This document shows positions 1-10,448 of a stretch of 64,000 nt of DNA, piece by piece. The DNA is from Mastacembelus armatus (lineage: Eukaryota; Chordata; Actinopteri; Synbranchiformes; Mastacembelidae). The notes under the pieces were generated by a model. That model made no database searches, was not told where the DNA came from, and saw nothing but the letters and a program-made list of their open reading frames with translations. Every line of letters starts with the position of its first letter. The stretch's first letter is position 1. The position numbers and the translations under genes are program-made. The stretch covers positions 62,001 through 126,000 of the forward strand of contig NW_022872910.1 of assembly GCF_900324485.2 (NCBI RefSeq), given 5' to 3'.

Positions 1-90
1 ACTGCTATGCAGACGATACACGACTTTATATATCCACCAAGCCTGACTCTGCTGTTCCACCTACCTGTCTTACTAGTTGTTTATGTGAAA
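1..90 (+). mobile_element. LINE reverse-transcriptase scrap
   Basis: Read on the plus strand from base 3 the first 90 bases encode [14 protein letters not shown], the catalytic YADD box (bases 6-17) of a non-LTR retrotransposon reverse transcriptase of the L2/CR1/Rex1 type. The element enters from beyond the window edge and fades after about base 90. Bases 91-328 are AT-rich with nothing recognisable until the shared 3' flank of V1 (CCTCTGGTGGATG and onward, about 285). Confidence 0.7.
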
Positions 91-328
91 TAAAATGATG
101 GTTTACTTTAAACCTTCTTGAGCTTAATAGTCCCTCTCCCTGTCCCCGTCTCTTTTTGTTTAATATCTCTTGTTTCTTTAGTAGCTTTTCTTCTTGAAAT
201 CTTATAGATCTATAGGATTTTAAAATAGTTTGAATGAGTATTGTTGTGGTTCAGAGGTTCATCCTAAATCATCTCTTTATTATCCCTCTGGTGGATGTTG
301 TGGAGTATTGTGTTGTCTTTCCTCCAAA

Positions 329-366
329 GGTTTTTGTACATAGTTTTGGTGTTTCCTGTCACTGTT
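329..366 (-). other. V1 RSS with mutated heptamer
   Basis: Nonamer ACAAAAACC at 329-337, 22-bp spacer, heptamer at 360-366 reading AACAGTG on the minus strand. The first base differs from every other V segment in the window. Confidence 0.85.
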
Positions 367-828
367 GGCTCCAGAGCACAGTAGTACAGAGCAGAGTCTG
401 TCACTGCAGCAGAGGAGATCTGCAGATCCATCTGGGTTTTATTCTCATTCACTTTAAAATCCAGTCCAGAGACCTCCTCTTTTAGTTTCATTCCTGTTCC
501 TGTGTGAGACAAAAGGAACTCTGGTGGTTTTCCTGGATATTGGCGATACCAGAAGAAATTTACATTATATGTAGCAGGTCTGGAGTATTGGTAGGACAGA
601 GTGACAGTGCTGTCTTCTAAACTGAACTTTTCATTGTTGACTGGACTCAGATCTTCACATCCGACACCTGAAAGGAAACATAACTCTGTTATAACATGTT
701 GGGAAAGTCTCAATCCAGAAATCACATTCAGGTAACACTGGAACTGAACTTCTTTATGCACAATCTCACAAACCTCTTAGAAACAATAGCAACAGTAGAG
801 AAAGTACATAACAGTCCAATGGCAGCAT
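367..828 (-). CDS. TCR alpha/delta V segment V1 (family A1), defective RSS heptamer
   Basis: The leader exon 774-828 encodes MLPLDCYVLSLLLLLFLR plus one base (phase 1). The V exon 367-667 starts GVGCEDLSPVNNEKFS and ends YYCALEP. FR2 is FFWYRQYPGKPPEF; CDR1 is near SRPATYNVN and CDR2 near SHTGTGMKLKEE. Tyr replaces the usual FR1 Cys (LSYQY). NKT in FR3 is a possible N-glycosylation site. The frame is open. The RSS at 329-366 has a good nonamer but its heptamer reads AACAGTG instead of CACAGTG; the CAC is the part RAG needs most, so rearrangement is probably poor. Its 3' flank is of the type used by families B, D, E and F rather than that of the other A1 genes. Confidence 0.9.
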
Positions 829-914
829 GTTGAATGAAGATAATGTTTCTGGTTTGTGCCTTGAACTCTGTTGAATATGGAAGTTCCTCTCTTCTATAGT
901 TCAGTTCCAGATTA

Positions 915-922
915 GCTCCTCC
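915..922 (-). promoter_or_regulatory. GGAGGAGC box upstream of V1
   Basis: On the minus strand GGGAGGAGC lies 87 bp before the V1 leader ATG. The same word at the same distance (76-87 bp) precedes all eleven family A leaders and both family F leaders, although the three A leaders and the F leader are unrelated in sequence. Inferred V promoter element; no function is shown by the sequence itself. Confidence 0.45.
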
Positions 923-929
923 CTGAATC

Positions 930-1590
930 TCTGTCTCCTCTTACATCTGTGTTTTCTAAGTGTCTCTGCCTCTCACAGGTTGATGTGTATCTCAATAAAT
1001 AGTCAGATGTGGAAACATAAAATACAGTGAAGCTCAGAGCAAACTTGGTTTGATTCAGTTTTAATTTTGCTTCTATATTACAGACTATACCTGAATGAAA
1101 GTGAATGTGCTCAGTGACTAGATGAAGAGTCAGTGTTTCCTCATAGCAGCTTTGTATTTTCAGCAGCAAACAGCAAATGTATGAAACATGAAGTCCACTC
1201 TTTTTAACACCAGTAAACAGGGGACACTGGTGCACAGTAAACCTTTTGTACCTTGTCCACCTGCTGTGTCACCTTATCATACAGTGCTGGGATGCATTTT
1301 TCACTGAAAGACTGAAGACATGTTTTTGTGGACCTCAGTTCCAGTATTATTTGTTAAAACTGCAAGTTCTCAACAACACTGCAGGGACACGTGTCCTCGT
1401 AAATGGCTTTAGCTACAGACTTCAGTTGTGTGGAGTCAGCAGCTAATATGAGAGTAGCTGCTATCACCAGCAGTGTTCCTCGCCTCAAACTGACTACTCC
1501 CACAACTGACTGTGCTATGATCAGTCCTTCCCTTTTGATTCTACACTGTCGTAGCACGATGCAGTTCGATGTGGTCCTCGGAAACGACGC
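930..1590. other. V1-V2 intergenic, mostly unidentified
   Basis: From 930 to about 1010 it matches the 5' flank of the other A1 genes (V7, V27). About 1010-1570 is unique in the window; short open frames on both strands (for example 1354-1557 minus) match nothing I recognise. From about 1590 to 1790 it matches the B-type 3' flank that also lies beside V8 (12610-12820) and V28 (48010-48220). Confidence 0.4.
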
Positions 1591-1890
1591 AGGTGTTGCT
1601 GCAGCTGTTTATGAAGAATCTCATTGTTATACAGAATATGAAATGGCTCCAGAATTTAACCATAGATGAGCTACTGTGTTTGACATGGTCTTTGAAAAGT
1701 TTCTACACTGATGGACAGTTTTTTTTCAGGACATGGAGAAAAGTCAGTGTCAATACAAAGAATCCAGACTGTGATGACAAACCACTGAAGTTCAACAGTG
1801 AGTGTCTCCCTCTGGTGGATGTTGTGGAGTATTGTGTTGTCTTTGCTCCAAAGGTTTTTGTACAGAGTTTTGGTGTTTCCTGTCACTGTG

Positions 1891-2337
1891 GGCCTGAGAG
1901 CACAGTAGTACACAGCAGAGTCAGACAGCTGAAGCTTCTGGATCTTCAGAGGAACTGATCTGGATGTGGAATTCAGTGTGGATGAAAATCTCTCCCTGTA
2001 CTCGTCTGGTGTGTTGCCTTCATCCAGTTTAACTCGATTCAGGATGAACAGTGGGGCTGTTGTTTCCATCCTGTTTGTACCAGTAGAGATAATTATTTGT
2101 TGAACTGCTGTTATACAGACAGCCAAGTGTTACTGCCTCTCCTTCAGTAGCAGTCTCATCTCCTTCTGGCTGCAGCACGTTGTCTTTTTGTGCTCTGCAT
2201 TCTGTAAAACACCAACAAACAGTGTCAGTGTGCTGTTAAAGAGTCATGTCAATGCTGGAATGATATCAGAGAAACAGAGTTGTGTTCATACCAAGGCACA
2301 TAGCAGCCAGCAACACTGAGATGAACAGAGGCGTCAT
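1891..2337 (-). pseudogene. TCR V segment V2 (family B), frameshifted
   Basis: The leader exon 2292-2337 (MTPLFISVLLAAMCL + 1 base) is intact. The V exon 1891-2201 begins ECRAQKDNVLQPEGDETATEGEAVTLGCLYNSS in one frame and ends [27 protein letters not shown] in another. Compared with V11, a single extra base lies in the stretch for FIL (about 2047, GAACAGTGGGG against GAACGTGGGG in the other copies). The RSS (1853-1890, CACAGTG / ACAAAAACC) is normal, so it could still rearrange but would not give a protein unless the frame is corrected. Confidence 0.85.
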
Positions 2338-2433
2338 ATGTGCAGTGTTGAGGAACTGGGAGCTCCAGCCAGTATGAAGAAGGCTGTGATCTCTCTGTTT
2401 AGTCTTCATCAACACTAAGTTGGTGGATTAGAA

Positions 2434-2441
2434 GGAGGAGC
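2434..2441 (+). promoter_or_regulatory. GGAGGAGC box upstream of V2, opposite orientation
   Basis: Plus-strand GGAGGAGC, 97 bp before the V2 leader ATG, conserved in the five B genes. It is the same word as in families A and F but inverted. It may be a shared regulatory site or coincidence. Confidence 0.3.
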
Positions 2442-2497
2442 CTGATCACAGTGACAGGGCTCATTCACAGCCCTGTGTTATTCCCCTGCTGACAACT

Positions 2498-2773
2498 TTA
2501 CTCTGAACACAGTTTGGACCAGTCTCCTTTCAGTGTCCAACTTGTCTTGTATGTGATCGTCATTGGACATTTCAGCTGACCCGTTTCCTGTTTTACAGCT
2601 GCTGCACATTCCCGTTGGTCCCTGACATATAAAGCTGCTAATTGTTGGGAACCTGCTACGACCCCTTTAATATCTTTTACCACAAATAGTACAAGCAAAC
2701 TGAGAAGGAACATTTGACAAATGGGACTTTGTAAATTCTCTTCAGGATTTTTTCTCTTCAATGTAAATATCAT
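2498..2773 (-). CDS. Unidentified 91-codon open frame in the B-C block
   Basis: It starts MIFTLKRKNPEEN, has a signal-like stretch MFLLSLLVLFVVKDIKG, and ends in a segment with two Cys residues (GQLKCPMTITYK ... GDWSKLCSE). The tail weakly recalls the C-strand region of CD300/pIgR-type Ig domains, but that is only an impression. Homologous frames stay open at 19247-19522, 37382-37657 and 48936-49211, with a few amino-acid changes. The copies are recent duplicates, so openness alone is weak evidence for coding. No splice or promoter evidence was found. Confidence 0.2.
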   Translation of the reverse strand: MIFTLKRKNPEENLQSPICQMFLLSLLVLFVVKDIKGVVAGSQQLAALYVRDQRECAAAVKQETGQLKCPMTITYKTSWTLKGDWSKLCSE

Positions 2774-3323
2774 GTTTGGTCAAATCAAAGATGGTGGATT
2801 TGTTGTTGAAGCTTCAATTGAAAATGTTGAAAGTTGATAAAAATCTTCAGCTGTGAAAGTTTGAGTCTTTTGTTGTTTTGAGTTTTTCTGTGTATTTTGA
2901 TGTCTGAACATATAAACTAGTGATGTCAGTGTGTTATTAGTTAATACTTTAGTGTGAATTTGGACTGTAGTTCTCCATGTTTCCAAGGATGGTGAACAAT
3001 GGAAGGAGCTCATTGTGGCCTAATGACCCACAGTGTATGAAGAGGATTAACTGAGTAAGTCACAGTCTATTTGTTTTCATGGTTTCTTGTGTCTGAAGCA
3101 TCAACAGTTGGTTTGTCATTGATGTGGATTTGCTGCTGATGTGAATCCTCCCCCAGTGTTTCATTAGCAGCTGTAACCACAGGGACTCTGATCAAACAGC
3201 AATGAGCAGAATAAATCTGATATGAAGCTGTGGTTTGAATCCCACTTCCCTCCTCTTTGAAGAGTAGTCAGATATCTGTGTTCAGGTTTTTGTACAGACT
3301 CTTCTACACTTTGTATCACTGTG

Positions 3324-3848
3324 TTTCTAGAGCACAGTAGTAGAGAGCTGTGTCTGCCAGGGTTAGACTCTTTATGGTCAGTTCAGTTGATGTATCTGAT
3401 GTTTGGGATTCATATCGATTATCAGGAATATATTGACTAGCACTCCATGATTTGCTCCTTTCATCAGTATAAACTGAGGAGCTTCCAGGTCTGAATGATG
3501 TTTGTACCAGTAAAGATAAACACCAGTTGCAGCTGTTTGATAGCGACATGTGAGTTTGACAGATTCTCCTTCTCTTCCAGTGACTTCATCTTCTACAGGA
3601 GAGATTGTGTCTCCAGCTGTTAGTCCTGGAAAAAGTAGAGAAAATGAAGCCATTAGACGAACATTGTCCATGAGGCTGAGAGGAGAAGACAGTGGAAAAT
3701 GTCAGTGTACAGTGTTACTCTGTGGACACAAACTGTTGACCAGGACTTCCTGACAAAGACAAATTAATTGTGAGATTCAATGAGACGCCTGTTTGTGGTC
3801 AAACTCACCTATGAAGTGAGATAAAAAGAGAAAGAAGTAAAGCAACAT
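3324..3848 (-). pseudogene. TCR V segment V3 (family C), frameshifted in CDR2
   Basis: The leader exon 3809-3848 ([13 protein letters not shown] + 1 base) has a consensus GTGAGT donor. The V exon 3324-3625 begins GLTAGDTISPVEDEVTG with CRYQTAATGVYLYWYKHH (CDR1 AATGVY), then loses frame in CDR2: where V22 and V29 have a TTTT run, V3 has one T fewer (about 3450). The end, TELTIKSLTLADTALYYCALET, is in the other frame. The RSS 3285-3323 is normal with a 23-bp spacer, as in all C genes. A single base separates it from an open gene. Confidence 0.85.
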
Positions 3849-4095
3849 GTCTTTGGAGTTGTTGAAGTCAGACAGCAGATGAACAGTGTTCTTCCACTGC
3901 AGTAGAATGAAAAAACTAAACAGTGTCTGCTGCACAGCTCTTCTCCTCAGCATCAAGCTGATTGTGCTTTGACTTCCTGCAACAAACCACTGAAGGTTAA
4001 CAGTGTGTTTCTCCCTCTGGTGGATGTTGTGGAGTATTGTGTTGTCTTTGCTCCAAAGGTTTTTGTACAGAGTTTTGGTGTTTCCTGTCACTGTG

Positions 4096-4542
4096 GGCTT
4101 CACAGCACAGTAGTACACAGCAGAGTCTGACACTGCAGCAGAGGAGATCTGCAGATGAAACTCCTTTGTTTTCTCATCATGTCTCATAGACCTTCTCCCT
4201 GTGGTCTCTGAATATTCTGCGATTAGCAGCGGTGGAGATGAACTGGACTTCTGTTGATACCAGTATACAGAGTTCACAGAGCCTGAATAGTTGCAGGAGA
4301 GAGTCACATTGTCTCCTTCCAAAGTCGTCATTTCCTCTTTAAAAGGTGTCAGTAAATCCTCAGAGGATCCTGAGAAGAACATAACTATGTTTCATCATGA
4401 AACTTAGATTTCTTGAAGCTGAACACACTGTTAGAAAACTGTTCAGGAATGTTTCTGTATCTTCACCACTTTCTCCAGTTAGAGTTGACTTACCAGTATG
4501 AAAGGAGACCATCAGCATCCAAATGAAAAGCAGCAGCATCAT
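4096..4542 (-). CDS. TCR alpha/delta V segment V4 (family F)
   Basis: Leader exon 4494-4542 (MMLLLFIWMLMVSFHT + 1 base, GTAAGT donor). The V exon 4096-4369 starts GSSEDLLTPFKEEMTTLEG and has both canonical Cys (VTLSCNYS and YYCAVKP), WYQQ in FR2, CDR1 GSVNSV and CDR2 EYSETTGRR. The frame is open throughout and the RSS 4058-4095 is consensus, so it appears functional. Its only relative here is V30, and the two sit in a large shared duplication. The 3' flank runs straight into the upstream region of the C/E-type leader of V3. Confidence 0.92.
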
Positions 4543-4624
4543 TTTCACTTGGACTGAATGAACAACAGAGAGAAGACAGCAGCTCTTCAGTTCCAAAATA
4601 AAGCCTTTCATATTCAGTTGTGTA

Positions 4625-4632
4625 GCTCCTCC
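4625..4632 (-). promoter_or_regulatory. GGAGGAGC box upstream of V4
   Basis: Minus-strand GAGGAGGAGC, 83 bp before the V4 leader ATG; V30 has the same at 52082-52089. Confidence 0.4.
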
Positions 4633-4733
4633 TCTTGCTGTGCTCTGTTTCCATTCAGGCTGATGGAAGCTTTAGAAATGACAGTGATGCTGCATCCTCA
4701 TCATCCAAGAAGCTCAGACTGTGTATCAACAAA

Positions 4734-5507
4734 GGCAAAGGCAAATTTATTTGTATAGCACCTTTCATACACTACGCAATTCAAAGTGCTTTACAAGGCA
4801 TATAATTACATTAAAAGCATTGAAAAGAGCATTTAAAAGTAAAGACATTTAACATAAAATGAATTTAAATCAAGTAAAGTAAATTAAAATAAAACATAAA
4901 AGCACATTAAGAAAACAAGGATGAACAATTATTCAAAGCAGCAGTAAACAACAGAGTTTTCAGTCCTGATTTGAATGAGCTGACAGTTTGAGCAGACCTC
5001 AGGTGTTCAGGAAGTTTGTTCCACAAGTGAGGAGCATAGTGACTGAATGCTGCTTCACTTTGTTTGGTTCTGGTTCTGGGAACACACAGTAGACCTGTCC
5101 CAGATGACCTGAGGGGTCTGGAAACCTCATAGGGAACTAATATATCTTGGCTATATTTTGGTCCACAACCATTAGTGCTTTATAAACTAGCAATAAGATT
5201 TTAAAATCTATCCTTTGACTAATGGGAAGCCAGTGTAGTGATCTAAGAACGGGTGTGATATGGTCCAGTTTTCTTGGTGTTTGTAAGGACTCTGGCAGCA
5301 GCATTCTGGATTAGCTGTAGCTGCCTGATTGACTTTTACTAAGACTGTGAACAAGCCATACAATAATCTAACCTACTGAAAATAAATGCGTGAACAAGTT
5401 TTTTTCTGCATCTTGTTTAGACAGAAAACCTTTATTCTAGCAATGTTTTTTCAGGTGGTAATAGGAAGAGTTAGTGATGAATTTATGGGTTGTTAAAATT
5501 CAGGTCT
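4734..5507 (-). mobile_element. LINE 3' fragment (L2/Rex1-like)
   Basis: The plus strand begins with AAATTTATTTGTATAGCACC and CAATTCAAAGTGCTTTAC, the reverse complement of a common fish LINE 3' end. Further in, the minus strand reads as the C-terminal part of ORF2 (LWNKLPEHLRSAQTVSSFKSGLKT). The left edge at 4733 is sharp: V30, the sister of V4, continues differently at the same point (52188). The fragment runs into the run of N. Confidence 0.75.
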
Positions 5508-5532
5508 NNNNNNNNNNNNNNNNNNNNNNNNN
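5508..5532. other. Assembly gap (25 N)
   Basis: Twenty-five N bases inside LINE sequence. The true gap size is unknown, and the join between the LINE 3' piece and the ORF1 piece may be an assembly artefact. Confidence 0.95.
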
Positions 5533-6250
5533 TGTGTGTAGTACGAGGTTTTTCACAGTTGGGTTTTCTGCAACAATGCTCAGGATTTTGTCAGTAGTGT
5601 CAGAGACCATATCTTTTGGGAAATACAGCACTTTTGTGTTGTTACTACTACCTGCACATCCGTCTCACATCTTTTATGGCCAAGTCGCCCACAATCAAAG
5701 TCTGAGGGCCCTGTTAGCTTTCCTCTTAGTGTTCTGGTCTTCTGTTGAGTTTTCACACCTTACCCCTCTCTGTGGATGTGGGAGGATTGTCCAAGTGATC
5801 AGATGAAGATCCAGGGTCCTGCAGTAGTGGAGCGAATCTATTTTGTAGCTGTACAGTTAGTTTCTTAGGAGTTTTGTTGCTCCTTTTCCCCTTAGCTGTT
5901 ATCCATGGCTGTGCTTTCCTCTGCACAGGGGTTGAGGAGGATGGTAACGCTGGCCAGCCTGTCGCATCACAGATTTCTGGGCGCTGAGTTCTGCCTGTTG
6001 CTTGTCCTGATTTAGTCTTTGGCTTTGCTCCGAGAGCGTTCCAGGGAGGATTGATACCAGTAGTTTTATTTACCCGGACACAACCCTCCTGTTGCTCGGT
6101 CTTGTTAATGCTAGTTATCTGTATACTAGCATGCTCTTGTCTGTCTGTAGGAGTTTGCTGTGATCGTCCTCAGGGAAGGGAGGCATGGTCATCGGAGGTT
6201 GATCAAAAATAAAAGTAAAAATAAAATCCTCACTAAAATTCCAAATGCGG
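5533..6250 (-). mobile_element. LINE ORF1 (esterase-type) fragment
   Basis: Minus-strand frames read NRFAPLLQDPGSSSDHLDNPPT, IVGDLAIKDVRRMC and FPKDMVSDTTDKILSIVAENP, matching the ORF1 of L2/CR1-group fish LINEs that carries an SGNH-esterase-like domain. Several frame breaks are present. It abuts the C-terminal end of another LINE ORF2 near 6250, a chimeric junction. Confidence 0.65.
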
Positions 6251-8735
6251 TAAAAAAGGGGTGCTCTATTGGGATAGTATGGTACTATGAGGTCTTTAAG
6301 GTATGAAGGAGCTTGATCATGAAGGGATTTGTATGTGAGAAGGATTTTAAATTCTATTCTGTATTTTACAGGGAGCCAATGAAGAGAAGCCAATATAGTA
6401 GAAATATGATCTCTCTTGCTAGTTCCTGTCAGGACTCTGGCTGCGGCATTCTGGATTAACTGGAGGCTTTTTATGGAGATACTGAGACATCCAGATAGTA
6501 ATGAGTTACAGTAATCTAGCCTTGAGGTAACAAATGGATCGACTAGATTTTCGGCATCATTTTGAGGCAGGATGTTCCTAATTTTGGCAATGTTGCGCAG
6601 GTGAAAGAAGGCAGTTCTAGAGATTTCTTTTGTGTGTGAGTTAAAGGACAGGTTAAAGGATAAAGGTCAAAAATAACTCCAAGGTTTTTCACAGTAGTGC
6701 TGGAGGCCAGGGATATGCCATCTAAAGTAGCTATAATTTTAGAAAAGCTATTTCTGAGGTTTTTAGGCCCAAATACAATGACTTCTGTTTTCTCTAAATT
6801 TAAAAGTAGAAAGTTACTGGTCATCCAGGCCTTGATGTCAGTTAGACACACTTGAAGTCTGGTTAACTGGTTTGTGTTAACAGGTTTCATAGACAGATAT
6901 AACTGAGTGTCATCTGCATAGCGGTGGTAATTAATAGAGTGCTTCCTAATGACATAGCCCAAAGGAAGCATGTATAGGATGAACAGAATCGGAGCCTTGT
7001 GGAACTCCATACTCCATACACCAACTTTTGTTCGTGTGGAAGGTTCATCATGGACATGAACAAACTGGAATCTGTCCGATAAATAGGATTGGAACCATTT
7101 TAATGCTGTTGCTCTGATACCAGTCACATGCTCCAGTCTCTCTAATAAGATGTTGTGGTCAATAGTGTTGAATGCAGCACTAAGGTCTACGAGGACAAGT
7201 ATAGAAACAAGTCCATTATCTGAGGCTAAAAGAAGATCGTTGATAACTTTTAACAGTGCTGTTTCTGTACTATGATGTGCTCCAAATCCTGATTGAAAAT
7301 CTTCAAATAGTTCATTCCTGTGTAAGTGGTCTGATAGCTGCTTAGCAACAGCTTTTTCTAGGATTTTAGAAATAAATGGCAGGTTGGATATTGGTCTATA
7401 ATTAGCCAAGACTCCTGGATCAAGACTAGGGTTTCTGAGTAAGGGTTTGATTACTGCAGTCTTAAAGGCCTGTGGTACGTAGCCTGATACTAGAGATAAA
7501 TTTACTAAGTCTAATAAAGATGGGTTAATTAATGGCAGGGTGTCTTTAAGCAGTCTAGTCGGGATGGGGTCTAAGAGACACGTTGATGATTTAGATGAAG
7601 CAACTACTGATGTAAATTCAGAGAGATCTATGGGAGAGAAGCAGTCTAAACATAACTGAGGTCCTACAGATGATTCAAGAGCTACTGTAGTAAAAGATTC
7701 ATTTATTGCAGGTATAGGAAGCATCTGCTGAATTTTATCTCTAATAGTTGTGATTTTATTTGTAAAGAAACTCATAAATTCATCACTGCTGAGAGCTAAG
7801 GGAACACTGGGCTCAACAGAGCTGTGACTTTTTGTCAGCCTGGCTACAGTGCTGAAAAGAAACCTGGGATTGTTCTTATTTTCCTCTATTAGTGATGAAT
7901 AGTATGCAGTTCTGGCTTTACGGAGAGATTTTTTATATGTTAATAGACTGTTTTTCCAGGCTAGATAAAATTCCTCGAAATTTGTGGAACGCCACTTCCT
8001 TTCCAGCCTTCGTGATGCCTGCTTTAAGGTACGAATATGTAAATTATACCATGGGGCTAGTCTTCTCTGATTCACTAACTTCTTTTTCAGAGGGGCCACA
8101 GAATCAAGCATTTCACGCAGTGAGGTTACAGCACTGTCAACAATATGATCAATTTGGTAGGGAGTGGGATTGAAGCAGCTGCCCTCCACTATGTTTATAC
8201 TTGGCATAGATGTTAATAAGGATGGAATCATTTTCTTACATTTATTAACAGCGTTGTCGGATAAACATCTGCTGTAGTGGAATTTTCTTCCAAACGTTGC
8301 ATGATCCATCATTTTAAATTCAAAAGTTATTAAAGAATGATCTGACAAAACAGGATTTGGGGGAAAAACTATGAGATGTTCAAGTTCGATGCCATAGGTC
8401 AGAACAAGATCAAGGGTGTGATTGAAACAGTGGGTGGGTTTATTAACATTTTGAGTTAAACCAATTGAATCTAATATAGAATTAAATGCAATGCTGAGGC
8501 TGTTATTTTCAACATCTACATGAATGTTAAAATCTCCCACTATAATGACTTTATCTGAACTAAGCACTAAATCAGACAGGAAGTCTGGGAATTCAGTTAG
8601 AAACTCTGAGTAAGGGACAGGTGGACGGTCCACAATGACAAGTAGAACTGGTTTTTGTGTTTTTCAGTTTGGATGTGAGAGGCTCAGAGTGAGACTGTCA
8701 AATGAGTTATAACTGTTCTGAGGATGAAAGTTTAA
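6250..8735 (-). mobile_element. 5'-truncated L2/CR1-group LINE, copy 1
   Basis: The main open frame 6543-8633 (696 codons) holds the end of the endonuclease domain (VIIVGDFNIHVD, LSDHSLITFEF) and the reverse transcriptase ([44 protein letters not shown]). A separate frame at 6115-6393 keeps the C-terminal MASLHWLPVKYRIEFKILL. The 5' end, including the start of the endonuclease, is missing. A second copy lies at 52430-55125 in the matching place next to V30, so this LINE inserted before that duplication. Confidence 0.88.
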
Positions 8736-9654
8736 TAATAAATTTGTAAGTAAATGTAATTAGTTAAGTTCACCTGTGTTTAATTGTTCTGTTCCATATC
8801 CTGCCTTTGTGTTGGCTCTGTCCATTCTCACCTGTTTCCTGTTCAGACAATCATCCAGCTTGTACTTAGATCACTCACCAGGGTTGACTGATTGTCTGAT
8901 CTCCTGTGTATCTGCTCAGTGCTCTTTGTTCTTGGCTCCTGTGTTTTTGGTTATTTTGGTCTTGTCAAAGTTCAGGTGATGAATCGGTCGTCTCCTGCGG
9001 TTGGATCCATTGCCTCCTTTATACGTCTTTGTCATCTGTATTAGGACACATGCTGGTTTTCAACAGTCAACACTGAAAACATTTAAATACTTTGTGTGTC
9101 CTGGTGTTTTTTAGGGTAAAAGGTCAAACTGAAATGTAAATGGTCTTATATAGCACTTTTATACACTCAACTACACTCAAAGTGCTTTACCACTATTTGC
9201 CCATTCACCTATTTGCTCATGACTCAGACACCGATGGAACATTCACCAGGGGCAACTTGGGGTTTAGGGTTTTGCCCAAAGATACTTCGACCTGTGGACC
9301 AGTGAAGCCAAAGATCAACCTACCAACCTTCTGGTTCAGGGTCATTCTGCTCTACCTTCTCAGCAATAGCCGCCCTAATGTCATGATTTTATTCCACTCT
9401 GGAAAATCTTTTTGGAGATTAATTTATTAGATATCAGTCAAATCATTAATTATGGCATTGGGACAATAACAGATAAACATGTTAGTAAGTGATGTGTCAA
9501 TGAAAGTGATTAGGGATCATTATTATGTTGATTCATTCTTTGACTGAATCTTCAGAACAAAGAATCCAGACTGTGATGGCGAACCACTGAAGTTTAACAG
9601 TGTGTGTCTCCCTCTGGTGGATGTTGTGGAGTATTGTGTTGTCTTTGCTCCAAA
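8736..9654. repeat. LINE-V5 spacer with dispersed fish repeat
   Basis: 8736-9110 has no feature I recognise. About 9130-9375 is a widespread teleost dispersed repeat (TATATAGCACTTTTATACACTC, CTCAAAGTGCTTTACCAC, GATACTTCGACCTGTGGAC). The whole stretch is repeated at 55130-55452 plus 59100-59714, where a 3.6-kb LINE splits it. Confidence 0.6.
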
Positions 9655-9692
9655 GGTTTTTGTACAGAGTTTTGGTGTTTCCTGTCACTATG
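9655..9692 (-). other. V5 RSS with mutated heptamer
   Basis: Nonamer ACAAAAACC, 22-bp spacer, heptamer CATAGTG at 9686-9692 on the minus strand instead of CACAGTG. Confidence 0.85.
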
Positions 9693-10201
9693 GGCTCCAG
9701 AGCACAGTAGTACACAGCAGAGTCAGACACTGCAGCAGACTTGATCTCCAGATCCACTTGTTTCTCTTTTGAGTTAATGTGAGCGGAGAAATCTGAAAGA
9801 ACTGGATGAATCTGTCCTTGCTCAGTGATGTAGAGCAGGAACTCTGGTCTGGATCTCTGGTATTGTCGGTACCACTGGATGTTGTTGATAACACCCTCAT
9901 ATGTACAGGTCAGGTTGATGTTTCTTCCCTCTGCAACAGCTTCTTCTTTTCTTTCTGGTTTGATGCTGTTCATAGAACCCATGGCTGCAAAATTAGCGAT
10001 TTTCGTGTCAGTTAATCTGAAAGAGGTTCTAACATCAGGAACCTGAACCCAGGTTCTTGACTCTTTCACATGTGATCATTAAAAACTTCTTGACAAAATC
10101 AGACCAAACATGTTGTTACATCAACAGGTTGAATGAGACGCCTGTTTGTGGTCAAACTCACCTATAAAGTTAGATAAAAAGAGAAAGAAGTAAAGCAACA
10201 T
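9693..10201 (-). CDS. TCR alpha/delta V segment V5 (family E), defective RSS heptamer
   Basis: The leader exon 10162-10201 ([13 protein letters not shown] + 1 base) is the type used by family C. The V exon 9693-9984 starts at CAG|CC to give [20 protein letters not shown]; both canonical Cys are present ([15 protein letters not shown]), CDR1 [20 protein letters not shown] in FR2. The frame is open. The RSS 9655-9692 has heptamer CATAGTG (third base changed), which should lower recombination strongly. V14 and V23 are sisters with normal heptamers. Confidence 0.9.
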
Positions 10202-10448
10202 GTCTTTGGAGTTGTTGAAGTCAGACAGCAGGTGAACAGTGTTCTTCCACTGCAGTAGAATGAAACAACTAAACAGTGTCTGCTGCACAGCTCTTCTCCT
10301 CAGCATCAAGCTGATTGGGCTTTGACTTCCTGCAACAAACCACTGAAGTTTAACAATGTGTGTCTCCCTCTGGTGGATGTTGTGGAGTATTGTGTTGTCT
10401 TTGCTCCAAAGGTTTTTGTACAGAGTTTTGGTGTTTCCTGTCACTGTG

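Larger units (their letters stand above)
2338..3284. other. B-C intergenic block, copy 1
   Basis: About 0.95 kb between the V2 promoter and the V3 RSS, repeated beside V11/V12, V21/V22 and V28/V29 and in disrupted form beside V17/V18. It carries two minus-strand open frames kept in the four full copies, 2498-2773 (91 codons, hydrophobic FLLSLLVLF followed by a Cys-containing tail) and 2780-3013 (77 codons). I do not recognise either as a gene with confidence. Confidence 0.5.

Noticed and set aside
234-485. Plus-strand open frames over the V exons (for example [25 protein letters not shown])
   Set aside because: They are antisense shadows of the RSS and FR3 end, repeated wherever those occur.
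264-761. V exon extended upstream as MHKEVQFQCYLN... without a leader exon
   Set aside because: A good acceptor (TTTCAG) and a separate signal-peptide exon with phase-1 junction give a better gene model.
1354-1557. Short minus-strand frame as a gene exon
   Set aside because: No recognisable similarity, no splice context, found once only.
6543-8633. 696-codon frame as a host gene
   Set aside because: [16 protein letters not shown] and YADD motifs identify a LINE ORF2.
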